A stretch of DNA of 64,000 nucleotides from Stenotrophomonas maltophilia. Lineage in GTDB: Bacteria > Pseudomonadota > Gammaproteobacteria > Xanthomonadales > Xanthomonadaceae. Positions 27,801 through 35,559 of this stretch are shown piece after piece (the first letter of the stretch is position 1; every line of letters begins with the position of its first letter). Both the position numbers and the translations under genes were made by a program. Below the pieces are notes generated by a model that was not told the DNA's origin, did no database searches, and saw only the letters and a list, made by a program, of their open reading frames with translations. Location of the stretch: assembly GCF_003205835.1 (NCBI RefSeq), contig NZ_CP029773.1, forward strand, positions 2,512,501 to 2,576,500, read 5' to 3'.

Positions 27801-28226
27801 GGCATTGATGCGGGCCTCGTGCTGTACCTGGCGATCCGCGAGGAAGCGCACATAGTCCTGTGAACGTGCCCCCCGCACCGCAATGCGTGGTGTTGGCGCA
27901 TTGCCCGTGGCCGCGGCCGCGCGCGCGGCGCTGGCGGACGGACGCATGCGTTCCGGTGCCGCGAGGCCCTGGATATCCCCCTTGTAGGTGGCCAGCGGCT
28001 CCTCGCGATAGACCACGATGTAACGGTTGGAAAGTTCGGCGAAGCCGCTTCCCGGACCGGTCGCTGCAGGCCCGGCCGGATTGCCGGCGCGTGCATCCAC
28101 GGAGGGATTGCCCGTCTTCGACTGGGCGCCGGTACTGCGTATGCCCACGGCTGCGGCAGCCAATGCGGCCCCCGCCACCAGGGTCAGTGCAACCCATTTG
28201 CCTCGTTTGATCCATGCATTGCGCAT
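24870..28226 (-). CDS. Secreted S8 subtilisin-like serine peptidase
   Basis: This 1118-residue exported protein has a signal-anchor-like N-terminus (9-28) and an I9-type propeptide (about 65-190). The subtilase domain has Asp223 (VIGVIDSGIN), His302 (NGHGSHTAS), oxyanion Asn408 (TSAGNSG) and Ser636 (DGTSMASPH). A PA-type insertion (about 455-570) lies between Asn and Ser. The 400 residues after the catalytic domain are beta-rich, with two Ig-like segments and a final ASH-like domain. AAGGGG precedes the ATG. No autotransporter barrel is present, so secretion is probably by a type II system. It may process the adhesin encoded downstream. Confidence 0.92.
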   Translation of the reverse strand: MRNAWIKRGKWVALTLVAGAALAAAAVGIRSTGAQSKTGNPSVDARAGNPAGPAATGPGSGFAELSNRYIVVYREEPLATYKGDIQGLAAPERMRPSASAARAAAATGNAPTPRIAVRGARSQDYVRFLADRQVQHEARINAALGRSVKVERRMQHAINASVLQMNPQEAERVRALPDVELVEEYREYEQDTDVGPGLIGAPALWNGTPTPFRGEGVVIGVIDSGINFGSPAFTARAEDGYEHINPLGAGNYLGTCAPGGIDEGRCNNKLIGGYDFVCGAPGNQCGVADVREEPGFGDTNGHGSHTASTAAGNPHTASYRGNQIHISGVAPRANIIAYDACYTEVSTGRGFCPNTSTLAAVNQALADGVVDVINYSIAGGTAPWGEAVSLAFLNASDAGIYVATSAGNSGPGPNTMGHLEPWTGSTAAATHGRGDIVLFAAVSGPGSVPPALTAILLTEGSGGVPFATPIPATTPLRVSAGIDSANDGCAPFAANTFQGAIAVIRRGSCNFSDKVNNAAAAGAIAVLIGNNQPAPILPNVAGATIPAFAIDQSDANALRTFAASAGNNATAGIAYPASKISNTPDVLGDFSSRGPAGIFDLVKPDVTAPGVRVLAVIAGNEVTGSENAVGLMDGTSMASPHHAGAAALLRQARPDWTVQETRSALMMTARQEVLKEDGVTPADPFAMGAGRIQVDQALRAGLVLNETKTNFLGANPANGGEVSSLNIASLGKRSCPDSCSFTRVFRNVLPTRQTWTAKVQGLTAVVSPSVFTLAPGESKSVRIIVTTGSVPNDGSWRFARLTLAPQGGDTSQPLLRLPIAVSVPPPQIAATPPSNTLTLPTGGSGAVNLQIANTGGSPLEWQIDNSGVGTRTLVAQAANNANGRRSTRFTDAVSVGARAQLAADDFTLGEATGITRIVADGFVNGGTLATSTNINWSIFRDVGGNPEGNPESSPQVALWTYTSTVSGPGVRTSATLATINLDMAAAGQNVNLPAGRYWLVVSVRAPLATSWFWFNATSGDSVYRSAIINPDGSGAWSATTGAPGLAYGLGGSNACGAGWIGTPTRALGRISAGGSQSTQVQINAGGLAPGSYSGFVCVGSNDPSTPKTAVRVALTVTP

Positions 28227-28531
28227 CGAATACCCCTTTTCATTGAAAGCCCGAGATGCACGCCGGCGTCAGCGCCGGCGCTGTGATGTCTGGTGCTTCA
28301 ATTGCGGGTGCGGCGCGTAGTCCCCGACGCCTTGCACCCCGCTGCGCCCCGGCAGCAGAATCGACACTACCTCAAAATTTGACGTGGCGCACAGTTTTTC
28401 GTGACAACTGCAAGGCAGGGATCAGTACGCGAAAGTATGGATGCCTTCCTGCAGGGCGTAGCCATGGCCTGGGCAGCCGAAACGGCACCGCGTTCGTTGT
28501 CCATCATTGAAGGGCAGGAGTATCCAGTGCT
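28227..28531. other. Divergent intergenic region, 305 bp
   Basis: The region separates the subtilase gene (-) from a putative metallopeptidase gene (+) and must hold both promoters. It contains an AT-richer stretch around 28370-28400 (CTCAAAATTTGACG and CAGTTTTTCGTG) and the ribosome site AGGAG at 28516-28520. I see no operator palindrome or RNA structure I can name. Confidence 0.4.
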
Positions 28532-29869
28532 ATGACTGTCTGTGCCCATCAATGCACGGATGCCATGGACACTCTCCGCTTCGTACTGATCGCCTGCACT
28601 GCCTGTGCAGCAGGACCGGCATGGTCCGTTGAATCACCGATCGCCGATGCGGACGCGAGTCGAATCTTCAGGGAGGCGCGGGCACTGTGCCAGGCCGATG
28701 GCGGACAGTTGTGGGGCCAATCCCTGTGCGGGCCGATGATGCTGGTTGATCCAGGGAGCCGGCAGGTCATCGCCTCGCACGCAGACGCACAGGGTGCGCT
28801 GAAGGCGCGCGGCAACGTGTTCGCAGGCCAGCTTCCGGCCGATGCGATCGTCGCCAATACCGCCGTGGACTGGTCCGGCACACGCTGGACGCAGCTGCTC
28901 TGGCCATTGCCGCAGGACGCGTCCCGGCGCAGTACCCTGCTGGCTCACGAAATGTTCCATCGCCTGCAACCGGCGTTGCCCATCATCGCGCCGACCGAGG
29001 GCGGAAACGAACACCTCGACACGCTTGAGGGGCGCTACTGGCTGCAGCTGGAATGGCGCGCACTGGCGGATGCACTTGCGGCCACCGATGCAGTGGCGCA
29101 GCACACTGCAATGATGGATGCGCTTGCATTCCGCGCCGAACGCCACCGCCAGTTCCCTGCGGCCGCGCAGGAGGAAGCGGCGCTGGAATTGAACGAGGGC
29201 CTGGCTGAATACACCGGCGTGGTCGTCGGCAACCCGTCGCCCGCGACACGCGTCCAGGCGGCGCTGCATGACCTCCGGGCGCACGTTGCTGATCGCAGCT
29301 TCGTCCGCTCTTTCGCCTACGCCACCGGCCCGGCCTATGGCCTGCTGCTGGACCAGGCGGCCCCCGGTTGGCGCAGCGATCTCGCCCACCACGCCCAGGA
29401 TCTCGGCACGCGTCTGGCCGAAGCGACCGGTGCCCCTCCACAAACGGACGTGACCGCACTGCAGGCAGCTGCCGCGCGATACGACGGGCCAGTACTGCGC
29501 GAAGCTGAAACGCTGCGCGAACAGCAGCGCCTGGCGCAGCTGGAACACAATCGTGCGCGCTTCGTGACAGGCCCGGTGGTGCGCCTGGACCTGCGCAGCA
29601 TGCGCATCCAGTTCAACCCCAACACGATGCAGCCGTTGCCTGGCAGTGGCACGGTGTATCCAACGATGCGACTGACCGACGTCTGGGGCAGCCTGGATGT
29701 CACCGACGGTGCGTTGATGCAGAGCGACTGGAAGGCGGTGTTCGTGCAGGCGCCCGCAAGTACTGAGCCGCCGCTGCAGGGGCCGGGATGGTCGCTGAAC
29801 CTGAAACCGGAGTGGTCGCTGGTGCCGGGAACACGCAATGGCGACTACGTGTTGAAGGCGAACCCCTGA
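28532..29869 (+). CDS. Exported protein with HExxH zinc-peptidase-like motif
   Basis: This 445-residue protein has a hydrophobic export segment (about 16-32). HEMFH at 139-143 is preceded by STLLA, as in zinc metallopeptidases. NEGLAEYTG at 221-229 offers Glu222 as a third zinc ligand in the manner of gluzincins, and Glu166 is an alternative. The C-terminal 110 residues are beta-rich, with RLTDVWGSLDVTDGALMQSDW. I recognise no named family. The start at 28532 has AGGAG eleven bases upstream; the ATG at 28565 is an alternative that gives a tidier signal peptide. A proteolytic role is inferred from motifs only. Confidence 0.72.
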   Translation: MTVCAHQCTDAMDTLRFVLIACTACAAGPAWSVESPIADADASRIFREARALCQADGGQLWGQSLCGPMMLVDPGSRQVIASHADAQGALKARGNVFAGQLPADAIVANTAVDWSGTRWTQLLWPLPQDASRRSTLLAHEMFHRLQPALPIIAPTEGGNEHLDTLEGRYWLQLEWRALADALAATDAVAQHTAMMDALAFRAERHRQFPAAAQEEAALELNEGLAEYTGVVVGNPSPATRVQAALHDLRAHVADRSFVRSFAYATGPAYGLLLDQAAPGWRSDLAHHAQDLGTRLAEATGAPPQTDVTALQAAAARYDGPVLREAETLREQQRLAQLEHNRARFVTGPVVRLDLRSMRIQFNPNTMQPLPGSGTVYPTMRLTDVWGSLDVTDGALMQSDWKAVFVQAPASTEPPLQGPGWSLNLKPEWSLVPGTRNGDYVLKANP

Positions 29870-29877
29870 CGACAGCT

Positions 29878-29907
29878 GCAGGCGTCGCGATGCCCTAGCA
29901 CGCCTGC
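29878..29907 (+). terminator. Hairpin after the metallopeptidase-like gene
   Basis: An 8-bp stem (GCAGGCGT / ACGCCTGC) with a 14-base loop begins nine bases after the stop and is followed by GTTTC. It is a probable but weak terminator. Confidence 0.45.
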
Positions 29908-29957
29908 GTTTCAGCCACGCCCTGCTCCATCTGACACATCTCCAGTGCTTGCGCGCT

Positions 29958-30006
29958 GTCACAGCTTGGTCTTTTCGTCGTTGACCGAAAGACGACAGCT
30001 TGTGAC
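29958..30006. promoter_or_regulatory. 49-bp imperfect palindrome upstream of the endonuclease gene
   Basis: The outer arms are GTCACA and TGTGAC. The inner segments GGTCTTTTCG and CGAAAGACG pair across a short GTCGTTGAC centre. Coverage is about 18 of 22 positions if single-base bulges are allowed. It lies 150 bp before the endonuclease start in an otherwise gene-free 289-bp gap. It could be an operator or a leader-RNA hairpin. Confidence 0.4.
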
Positions 30007-30158
30007 GCTTACGACACCGCACGGCCTCCACGGCCCTGTCATCGCGGTCACGTCCCACCGCAATCCGCAGCACCCGTCTCCGCAACGTCCTCCCATGACT
30101 TCGCCCCGGCCCGGTCGTGGCGGACGGCTGCGCCCTGAACTTCTGCTGGAGAACCGCA

Positions 30159-30899
30159 ATGCGCCTCGCAAGCTTCTTCTTCGCGTTCGTCCTCAGCGCC
30201 GTCGCCGGCGCAGCCCAGGCCCAGGTCGTCACCCTCAACAAGGGCGGCTTCGTGCTCACCTACGACTGCAGTATCCACAGCGCCACCCGCTACGAATACA
30301 CGCTCACCGCAGACACCGGCTCGGAAGCGCGCCCCTCCAGCTTCTACAAGGACCCGGACCTGCCCGCCGGCTGCCTGGGCCAGACCAGCACGGCCTCGTA
30401 TGCCAGCATCAAATCCGGCTATGACCGCGGTCATCTGGTCACCTCCAACCACATGGACTACAACGCGACCTACATCCGTCGCGCCAACTACATGACCAAC
30501 ATCGTTCCGCAGGTATCCAGCTTCAACCAGGGCATCTGGGTGAAGGCCGAGAACGTGGCCGAGTGCTACCGCGACATCGCGCCGGTGGATGTCTATGGCG
30601 GCGTGGTCTATGGCGATGCCTCCAATGACTACTTCCTGGCCAGCCACGGCATTCCCACGCCGGAGTTCTTCTGGAAGACGATCATCACCCGCGACCCGAA
30701 CACCGGCACCGCCAAGGCGATCAGCTGGATCATCCCGAACGAAGCGAACCTGGGCAGCCTGGACAATTACCTGGTGACCATCGCCGACCTGGAAGAGCTG
30801 CTGGGCGCCAGCTATGTGGCGATCAACGCGCCGGCCTCGCTGAAGGCCATGCTGCCGGCCACGACCTGGCCGCAGCCGGCGGGCTGTGATCTGAGCTGA
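30159..30899 (+). CDS. Secreted DNA/RNA non-specific endonuclease
   Basis: This 246-residue enzyme has a signal peptide (1-21, ending AQA). It carries the His-Me-finger motif DRGH at 89-92 within YDRGHLVTSNHMD. It also has the metal-binding pattern NIVPQVSSFNQGIWVKAEN, with Asn123 and Glu131, as in Serratia nuclease. It degrades single- or double-stranded nucleic acids outside the cell or in the periplasm, for nutrient recovery or biofilm DNA turnover. GGAG lies seven bases before the ATG at 30159. Monocistronic. Confidence 0.92.
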   Translation: MRLASFFFAFVLSAVAGAAQAQVVTLNKGGFVLTYDCSIHSATRYEYTLTADTGSEARPSSFYKDPDLPAGCLGQTSTASYASIKSGYDRGHLVTSNHMDYNATYIRRANYMTNIVPQVSSFNQGIWVKAENVAECYRDIAPVDVYGGVVYGDASNDYFLASHGIPTPEFFWKTIITRDPNTGTAKAISWIIPNEANLGSLDNYLVTIADLEELLGASYVAINAPASLKAMLPATTWPQPAGCDLS

Positions 30900-30917
30900 T
30901 CCGCCAGGACGCCCGAC

Positions 30918-31826
30918 TCAGTGTGCTGGCGTTGCGAGCCGTCGCGACGCCAGCGTTCTGGCAAGCCGGTACTGGGCAGCGCTGGCGGCCAGCATCGCAA
31001 GTGCCAACAGCAGCAGTCCGAACGGCCCAGGCACCTGCGCGCTGATCAGCAGGACGCCAGACACGAGTATCACGATCAGCGAGGCCGTTCCGGTCAGCAG
31101 CGCTGCTGTGGCCAGCACGCGCCCCATTGCCGGAGCAGCAGAAGGCGTAATTCCGATCACAACGCCCGCGGTTGAAGCCAGTGCCGCCAGCACCAGCGTG
31201 AGCAGCAGAACGATCTGCAGCTCCAGCCAAAGGCCATCCCCCACCGTCGGGGAACCGGACTCCAATGCCATCAGGCGAAGCTGCACGAGAATTGCTGGCA
31301 GGCACGCGCCACCGAGCAACAGCATGCCGGCGCCCACCTGGCTGGCGCTGACCACGCCGGTGTGCGGCCCCTGGATTGCGCGACCGCGTTGCAACAGGAG
31401 TGCAGGCAGCAGTGCGACCGCTGTCAGCAACAGCGTGTGCAGCAGTGAAGCGGCCACCACCCAGACCAGGGAATGTGCGTCCGGTGGGCCCATCTGCAGG
31501 TACATCCACACCGACAGATGATCCAGCACGATCAACATCAGGTAGAAGGACACGCCTGACGCGAGCGGATGCCGGATCCACAGTGCGCCTCCTCGCCCGA
31601 ACAGAACGGTGGAAGCCAGCACGGCCGCCGCGGCGAAACAACACAGCCGGAACGCCAACGAAACCAGGGCATCGGCGAAGCCACTGGCCCCGATCTGCAT
31701 GCCATGCCCGCGCGCCACGGCCATGCCTTCAATGAAGCCCGGCAGGAACAGGCTCAGCACGGACAGCTTCGCAGCCATTGCAAATACGACGGGATAGGCG
31801 CTGAAGAACAATCGCAGCCGGTTCAA
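30918..31826 (-). CDS. Hypothetical polytopic membrane protein
   Basis: This protein of about 302 residues has seven to eight predicted transmembrane helices and short loops, with the pattern AAKLSVLSLFLPGFIEGMA near the start. No ATG starts the frame well. The TTG at 31826 has AGGAG six bases upstream and is preferred; a TTG at 31859 is an alternative. It faces the endonuclease gene convergently (18 bp apart). I do not recognise a family. Confidence 0.65.
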   Translation of the reverse strand: MNRLRLFFSAYPVVFAMAAKLSVLSLFLPGFIEGMAVARGHGMQIGASGFADALVSLAFRLCCFAAAAVLASTVLFGRGGALWIRHPLASGVSFYLMLIVLDHLSVWMYLQMGPPDAHSLVWVVAASLLHTLLLTAVALLPALLLQRGRAIQGPHTGVVSASQVGAGMLLLGGACLPAILVQLRLMALESGSPTVGDGLWLELQIVLLLTLVLAALASTAGVVIGITPSAAPAMGRVLATAALLTGTASLIVILVSGVLLISAQVPGPFGLLLLALAMLAASAAQYRLARTLASRRLATPAH

Positions 31827-31959
31827 GGCTCGCTCCTGTGCAACGGTATCGGTACGCAACCGTGGACAGTCTAGCGCTCTGTCCGGCAGCGTGCCCTGCC
31901 TGCGTGGCTATGGGAAAATGGCAGGCGCCCGCCCCTATCGCATGCCCCAGGAGTTGTAG

Positions 31960-32655
31960 ATGTCCCGTTTTCCCTTCGATGCCGTGTTGTTCGACTGCGA
32001 TGGCGTACTCGTTGATTCCGAGCCACTGGTGGCCCGCGTGCTCTCGGAAATGCTGACCGAACGTGGTTGGCCGCTGACCGCGGCGCAGGCCGGCGAGGTG
32101 TTCCTTGGCCAGTCCGTAGCCCATCTGGCGGGGTTGATCGAAGAGCGCACCGGCAAGCCGTTCACCGAGGAATGGCTGGAAGAATTCCGTCAGCAGCGCA
32201 ACCGGGCGCTGGAGCGCGACCTGGTTGCGATCCAGGGCGCGCCTGAGGCCGTGCGCGCGATCGGCGCCGCCACCGGCGGCCGGATCGCCTGTGCGTCCGG
32301 CGCCGACCTGCACAAGGTGAAGCTGCAGCTGGGCAAGGTCGGCATCCTTGATGCCTTCGGTGCCCATGTGTTCAGTGGCCAGGACATGCCGAACACCAAG
32401 CCGCATCCAGATGTCTATCTGGCCGCCGCCGCAGCGCTGGGCGTGGACCCGAAGCGCTGCGCGGTGATCGAGGATACCGTGACCGGTGCAACGGCTGGCG
32501 TGGCAGCCGGAGCCACCGTATTCGGCTTCAGTGAGGGCGGTCCGCACCACAGCACGCCCGAAGCCTTGCGCGCTGCCGGGGCCAAGGTCATCTTCCAGCG
32601 CATGGAAGACCTGCCCGCCCTGCTTGCCGCCCACGCCATCGACGCCGTAGCCTGA
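31960..32655 (+). CDS. HAD-superfamily phosphatase (beta-phosphoglucomutase-like)
   Basis: This 231-residue HAD-IA hydrolase has motif I FDCDGVLVDSE with nucleophile Asp12 and acid-base Asp14. Motif II is ACASGAD, the motif III lysine is in NTKPHPDVY and motif IV is VIEDTVTGATAG. A helical cap lies between residues 18 and 85. Such enzymes dephosphorylate sugar phosphates or nucleotides in the cytoplasm; the YieH-like group is the closest in style. AGGAG precedes the ATG. Substrate unknown. Confidence 0.9.
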   Translation: MSRFPFDAVLFDCDGVLVDSEPLVARVLSEMLTERGWPLTAAQAGEVFLGQSVAHLAGLIEERTGKPFTEEWLEEFRQQRNRALERDLVAIQGAPEAVRAIGAATGGRIACASGADLHKVKLQLGKVGILDAFGAHVFSGQDMPNTKPHPDVYLAAAAALGVDPKRCAVIEDTVTGATAGVAAGATVFGFSEGGPHHSTPEALRAAGAKVIFQRMEDLPALLAAHAIDAVA

Positions 32656-32662
32656 CGCGGCA

Positions 32663-32893
32663 TCATCCCGCAGCGCCCAGCGAGGCGCTGCGGCGCTTGC
32701 CCGCGTAATGCAATGCAAACAGATACAGGCCGGTGAACAGCTGCAGGAACAGGGGGGGCAACGGCGAATAGGTGAGCCACGCCGCAGGCTCGCCCTGCCC
32801 CATCCCACGGACGACGAAATTGGCGATCACCGCCAGGGTGAACACGATCGAGGTCCAGCGGTGCAGCGGCCGGGCCCAACGGCCGCGGCTCAT
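32663..32893 (-). CDS. Small membrane protein, 76 residues
   Basis: This small protein has two hydrophobic helices (about 12-31 and 42-63) with a short periplasmic loop and an arginine-rich start (MSRGRWARPLHRWTS). Its ATG overlaps the stop of the VOC gene by four bases, which indicates translational coupling. It resembles small proteins found beside glyoxalase genes in Xanthomonadaceae. Function unknown. Confidence 0.7.
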   Translation of the reverse strand: MSRGRWARPLHRWTSIVFTLAVIANFVVRGMGQGEPAAWLTYSPLPPLFLQLFTGLYLFALHYAGKRRSASLGAAG

Positions 32894-33315
32894 TGACGGC
32901 GCCTCGCATCGGAGCGGGCTTCGATCATCTTCCAGCCGTTGCCCGAGGGGTCACGGAATCCGGCATCAATGGCGCCGAAGCGCTCGATCGGCTCCTGGGT
33001 GAACTCCACGCCCTGTGCCAACCATTGCGAGTAGCGTGCCTGGCAGTCATCCACGGCCAGCACCAGCGGTGGCATCGCCCCCTTGGCCACCAGCTGCTGC
33101 AGCGCCTGCGCCGTGGCAGCATCATGGGTCGGTGGCCCCGGCACGAACAGGCCCAGCTGGAAGCCATCCTGGCCGGGGCAGCGCACGGTCAGCCAGCGAT
33201 AGCTGCCATTGCGCACGTCGGTATGTACTTCGAAGCCGAGCGTGTCGACGTAGAACGCAAGCGCTTCATCCTGGTCGCGTACGTACAGGCCGACCGTGTT
33301 CACAGTGTTCGTCAT
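32890..33315 (-). CDS. VOC-family (glyoxalase-like) protein
   Basis: This 141-residue protein of the vicinal oxygen chelate fold has the typical first-module start TVGLYVRDQDEALAFYVDTLGF and the C-terminal GFRDPSGNGWKMIEA segment, where Glu is a metal ligand. GGGAGG lies just before the ATG at 33315. It is 10 bp behind an AraC-type regulator gene and overlaps a small membrane protein gene. The group looks like a regulated antibiotic-resistance or detoxification unit, though no specific substrate is evident. Confidence 0.87.
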   Translation of the reverse strand: MTNTVNTVGLYVRDQDEALAFYVDTLGFEVHTDVRNGSYRWLTVRCPGQDGFQLGLFVPGPPTHDAATAQALQQLVAKGAMPPLVLAVDDCQARYSQWLAQGVEFTQEPIERFGAIDAGFRDPSGNGWKMIEARSDARRRQ

Positions 33316-33325
33316 GGGACCTCCC

Positions 33326-33787
33326 TCAGGTGGGGCCCACGTTAGCAACGGCCTGGCGGCGGCGCTTCTCCAAAACTGCGATGTTGAGGTCGGGCCGCTG
33401 GGCGGCACGCGCATGGCACTCGGGCACTACGTGCTGTGGCCCCTGTGCTGCCCGTTCCCGCTCGCGCACGTTGCCGGGGCTGTCGCCGGTGATGTCTCGG
33501 AAGATACGGCCGAAGGTGCCGAGGCTGGCCCAGCCGGTCTGCGCCGCGATCTCGGTGACCGCCAGGTCGGTATCACGCAGCAGTGACACGGCACGCTCGA
33601 TGCGACGGCTGAGCAGGTAGCGGTGCGGCGGCAGCCCGAACGCCTGCTTGAACGAACGCGCGAAATGCGCCGGCGACACCGCACTGACCTCGGCGAGGCG
33701 CGCGACCGGCCACTCCTCGTGGCTGGCGCGGTCCATCCGGTCCTTGGCACGCAGCAGGCGTCGCAGCAGTTCGGGGCTCTGGTTCAT
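33326..33787 (-). CDS. Short AraC-family regulator (DNA-binding domain only)
   Basis: The 153-residue protein is almost all AraC/XylS DNA-binding domain. WPVARLAEVSAVSPAHFARS and FKQAFGLPPHRYLLSRRIERA form the first helix-turn-helix. LAVTEIAAQTGWASLGTFGR and IFRDITGDSP form the second. It lacks a ligand-binding cupin, like MarA and SoxS, so its activity is probably set by its amount. The start at 33787 is inferred from domain length and its ribosome site is weak. It is followed by the VOC gene after 10 bp. Confidence 0.85.
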   Translation of the reverse strand: MNQSPELLRRLLRAKDRMDRASHEEWPVARLAEVSAVSPAHFARSFKQAFGLPPHRYLLSRRIERAVSLLRDTDLAVTEIAAQTGWASLGTFGRIFRDITGDSPGNVRERERAAQGPQHVVPECHARAAQRPDLNIAVLEKRRRQAVANVGPT

Positions 33788-33855
33788 CTGGCTCGCGTGG
33801 CTACACGGGGCGTTGACCGAAGGGTGGGCGGAGCGCCCCGCCGCGTCAACCCGGC

Positions 33856-35211
33856 TCAACGCTGCGCCGGCAGCTCCAGCCGGTGCTTGCGGCACAGCCG
33901 GTACACCGTCACGCGCGAGATCTGCATCTGCCGCGCGCACTCGGAGACGTTGTAGCCGGTCTGCCGCAGGGTCTGCAGCAGGACATCGCGCTCGGCCTGG
34001 CCGCGGGCATCGTGCAGCATGGCGCTGGGCAGCGCCTGTACCGGCTCCCCCAGTTCCAGGTCACGCTCGCTGATCAGCTCGCCTTCGGCCATGATCGCCG
34101 CCCGTTGTACCCGGTTGAGCAGCTCGCGAACATTGCCGGGCCAACCGAAACGCCGCATCGCCTGCAGCGCCATTGGCGAGAAACCACGCGCGCGCACGCT
34201 GTGGCGCAGCCGGAAGCAACGCAGGAAGTGTTCGCCCAGCAACTGCACATCAGCACCGCGTTCGCGCAGTGGTGGCATCAGCAGGCGCAGCACGTTCAGA
34301 CGGTAGTACAGATCGCTGCGGAACCGCCCCTGTGCCACCGCCTGTTCCAGTTCCACGTGGGTGGCGGCCAGCACCCGCACATCCGCGCGCAACGGCTGGC
34401 TGCTGCCGACGCGCTCGAAAGTGCCCTCCTGCAGTACGCGCAGCAGACTGGTCTGCGCCTCGGCGGGCAGGTCGCCGACTTCATCCAGGAACACCGTGCC
34501 GCCGTGCGCGGACTCGAACACGCCGATCTGGCGCTTGTCGGCGCCGGTGAACGAACCGCGTTCGTGGCCGAACAGCTCCGACTGCACCAGGCTGGCCGGA
34601 ATGGCCCCGCAGTTGACCGCGATGAACGGCTTGCCCGCGCGACCCGACAGCGCGTGCAGCGCATGCGCCGCCAACTCCTTGCCAGTACCGGTCTCGCCAG
34701 TGACCAGCACCGGCAGTTCCACCGGGGCGAATTTGTGCAGCACTGCGCGCACCGCATGCAGCGCAGGACTCTCGCCAATCAGCGCACGCGGCCCTTGCCC
34801 GCCACAGGCCTCATCGATCGAGGGATCATCCGCATCGAACTGCTGGCGTATCGCGCAGACCAGGTCCTGCAGCCCGAACGGCAGGGTGAACCGTGCAAGG
34901 CAGCGCTGCAGCAGGGGCAACCACGCGGGTGGTGTCACGCCGGCACCCGGTGGCAGAACCGCCAGCCACGGTAGATGCAGATGCTGCTCGATCCACGGCT
35001 CAAGCAAGTGCAGGTCGGTGGCATCCAGATGGCGCAGATCCAGCACGGCAAGCAATCGGTCACGGCCGCGCAAGCCGATCGCCATCGCAGGATCAGGGTG
35101 GATGCTGCGCACGTACCAGCCTGCAGCCGCCATCGCGCTGCGCTCGCTCGCCAGCGGCTGGCCAAACCAGAGCACGCAACGCGATGCAGAAACTTCCGGG
35201 ACCGCTGCCAT
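33856..35211 (-). CDS. Sigma-54 activator (VpsR-like enhancer-binding protein)
   Basis: This 451-residue protein has an N-terminal 135-residue domain without the receiver aspartate pattern. The AAA+ domain (about 142-370) has Walker A GETGTGKE (172-179), the sigma-54 contact loop GSFTGA (219-224, a variant of GAFTGA) and Walker B GTVFLDE. A Fis-type helix-turn-helix lies at about 408-447 (NVSECARQMQISRVTVYRLC). The layout resembles VpsR/FleQ-type activators that respond to c-di-GMP rather than phosphorylation. It is divergent from the Fap-like operon, whose promoter is a good sigma-54 match, so it is the likely activator. GGGGGAAG precedes the ATG. Confidence 0.9.
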   Translation of the reverse strand: MAAVPEVSASRCVLWFGQPLASERSAMAAAGWYVRSIHPDPAMAIGLRGRDRLLAVLDLRHLDATDLHLLEPWIEQHLHLPWLAVLPPGAGVTPPAWLPLLQRCLARFTLPFGLQDLVCAIRQQFDADDPSIDEACGGQGPRALIGESPALHAVRAVLHKFAPVELPVLVTGETGTGKELAAHALHALSGRAGKPFIAVNCGAIPASLVQSELFGHERGSFTGADKRQIGVFESAHGGTVFLDEVGDLPAEAQTSLLRVLQEGTFERVGSSQPLRADVRVLAATHVELEQAVAQGRFRSDLYYRLNVLRLLMPPLRERGADVQLLGEHFLRCFRLRHSVRARGFSPMALQAMRRFGWPGNVRELLNRVQRAAIMAEGELISERDLELGEPVQALPSAMLHDARGQAERDVLLQTLRQTGYNVSECARQMQISRVTVYRLCRKHRLELPAQR

Positions 35212-35403
35212 GCTTCCCCCAGCATCCGGACACCGTCGGCGGACTGTCAGCCAATCGCCGGCGTGCCGCCCTCCGCCGGGACCCCTACGGCCACCACGGC
35301 GGCCTTTGTTGGGCGGATGCTAGCGCCCCGCTAAACGGCGTTGCAATGAGCAGCGCGTCAAGAAATACGCACCTGAAGCTGCACCGTTGCACTCTGCGCC
35401 GGT

Positions 35404-35413
35404 CGCTGTAACA
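35404..35413 (+). promoter_or_regulatory. Upstream element copy 1 (CGCTGTAACA)
   Basis: This 10-mer occurs identically again at 35487-35496. Both lie upstream of the sigma-54 promoter, at about 147 and 64 bp from its -24 element. That is the usual range for enhancer sites of sigma-54 activators. Confidence 0.45.
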
Positions 35414-35486
35414 GGAATGCGACAGTCATCCCGCCGCCTTGCCCCGCAGCGCTTGGCGCTGCGGAATCCCAACATTTCTGCGACGC

Positions 35487-35496
35487 CGCTGTAACA
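35487..35496 (+). promoter_or_regulatory. Upstream element copy 2 (CGCTGTAACA)
   Basis: This is the second identical copy, 83 bp (about eight helical turns) after the first, so both sites face the same side of the DNA. Candidate binding site of the divergent sigma-54 activator. Confidence 0.45.
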
Positions 35497-35559
35497 CACC
35501 GGGGCCACTCCATCGTGCCGCCCCCTACCTCCCCGCTTGGCGTGCAGGAGTTTCGACGT

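Noticed and set aside
26301..27863. Plus-strand open frame of 520 codons
   Set aside because: It is antisense to the subtilase catalytic domain, where all four catalytic residues are present on the minus strand.
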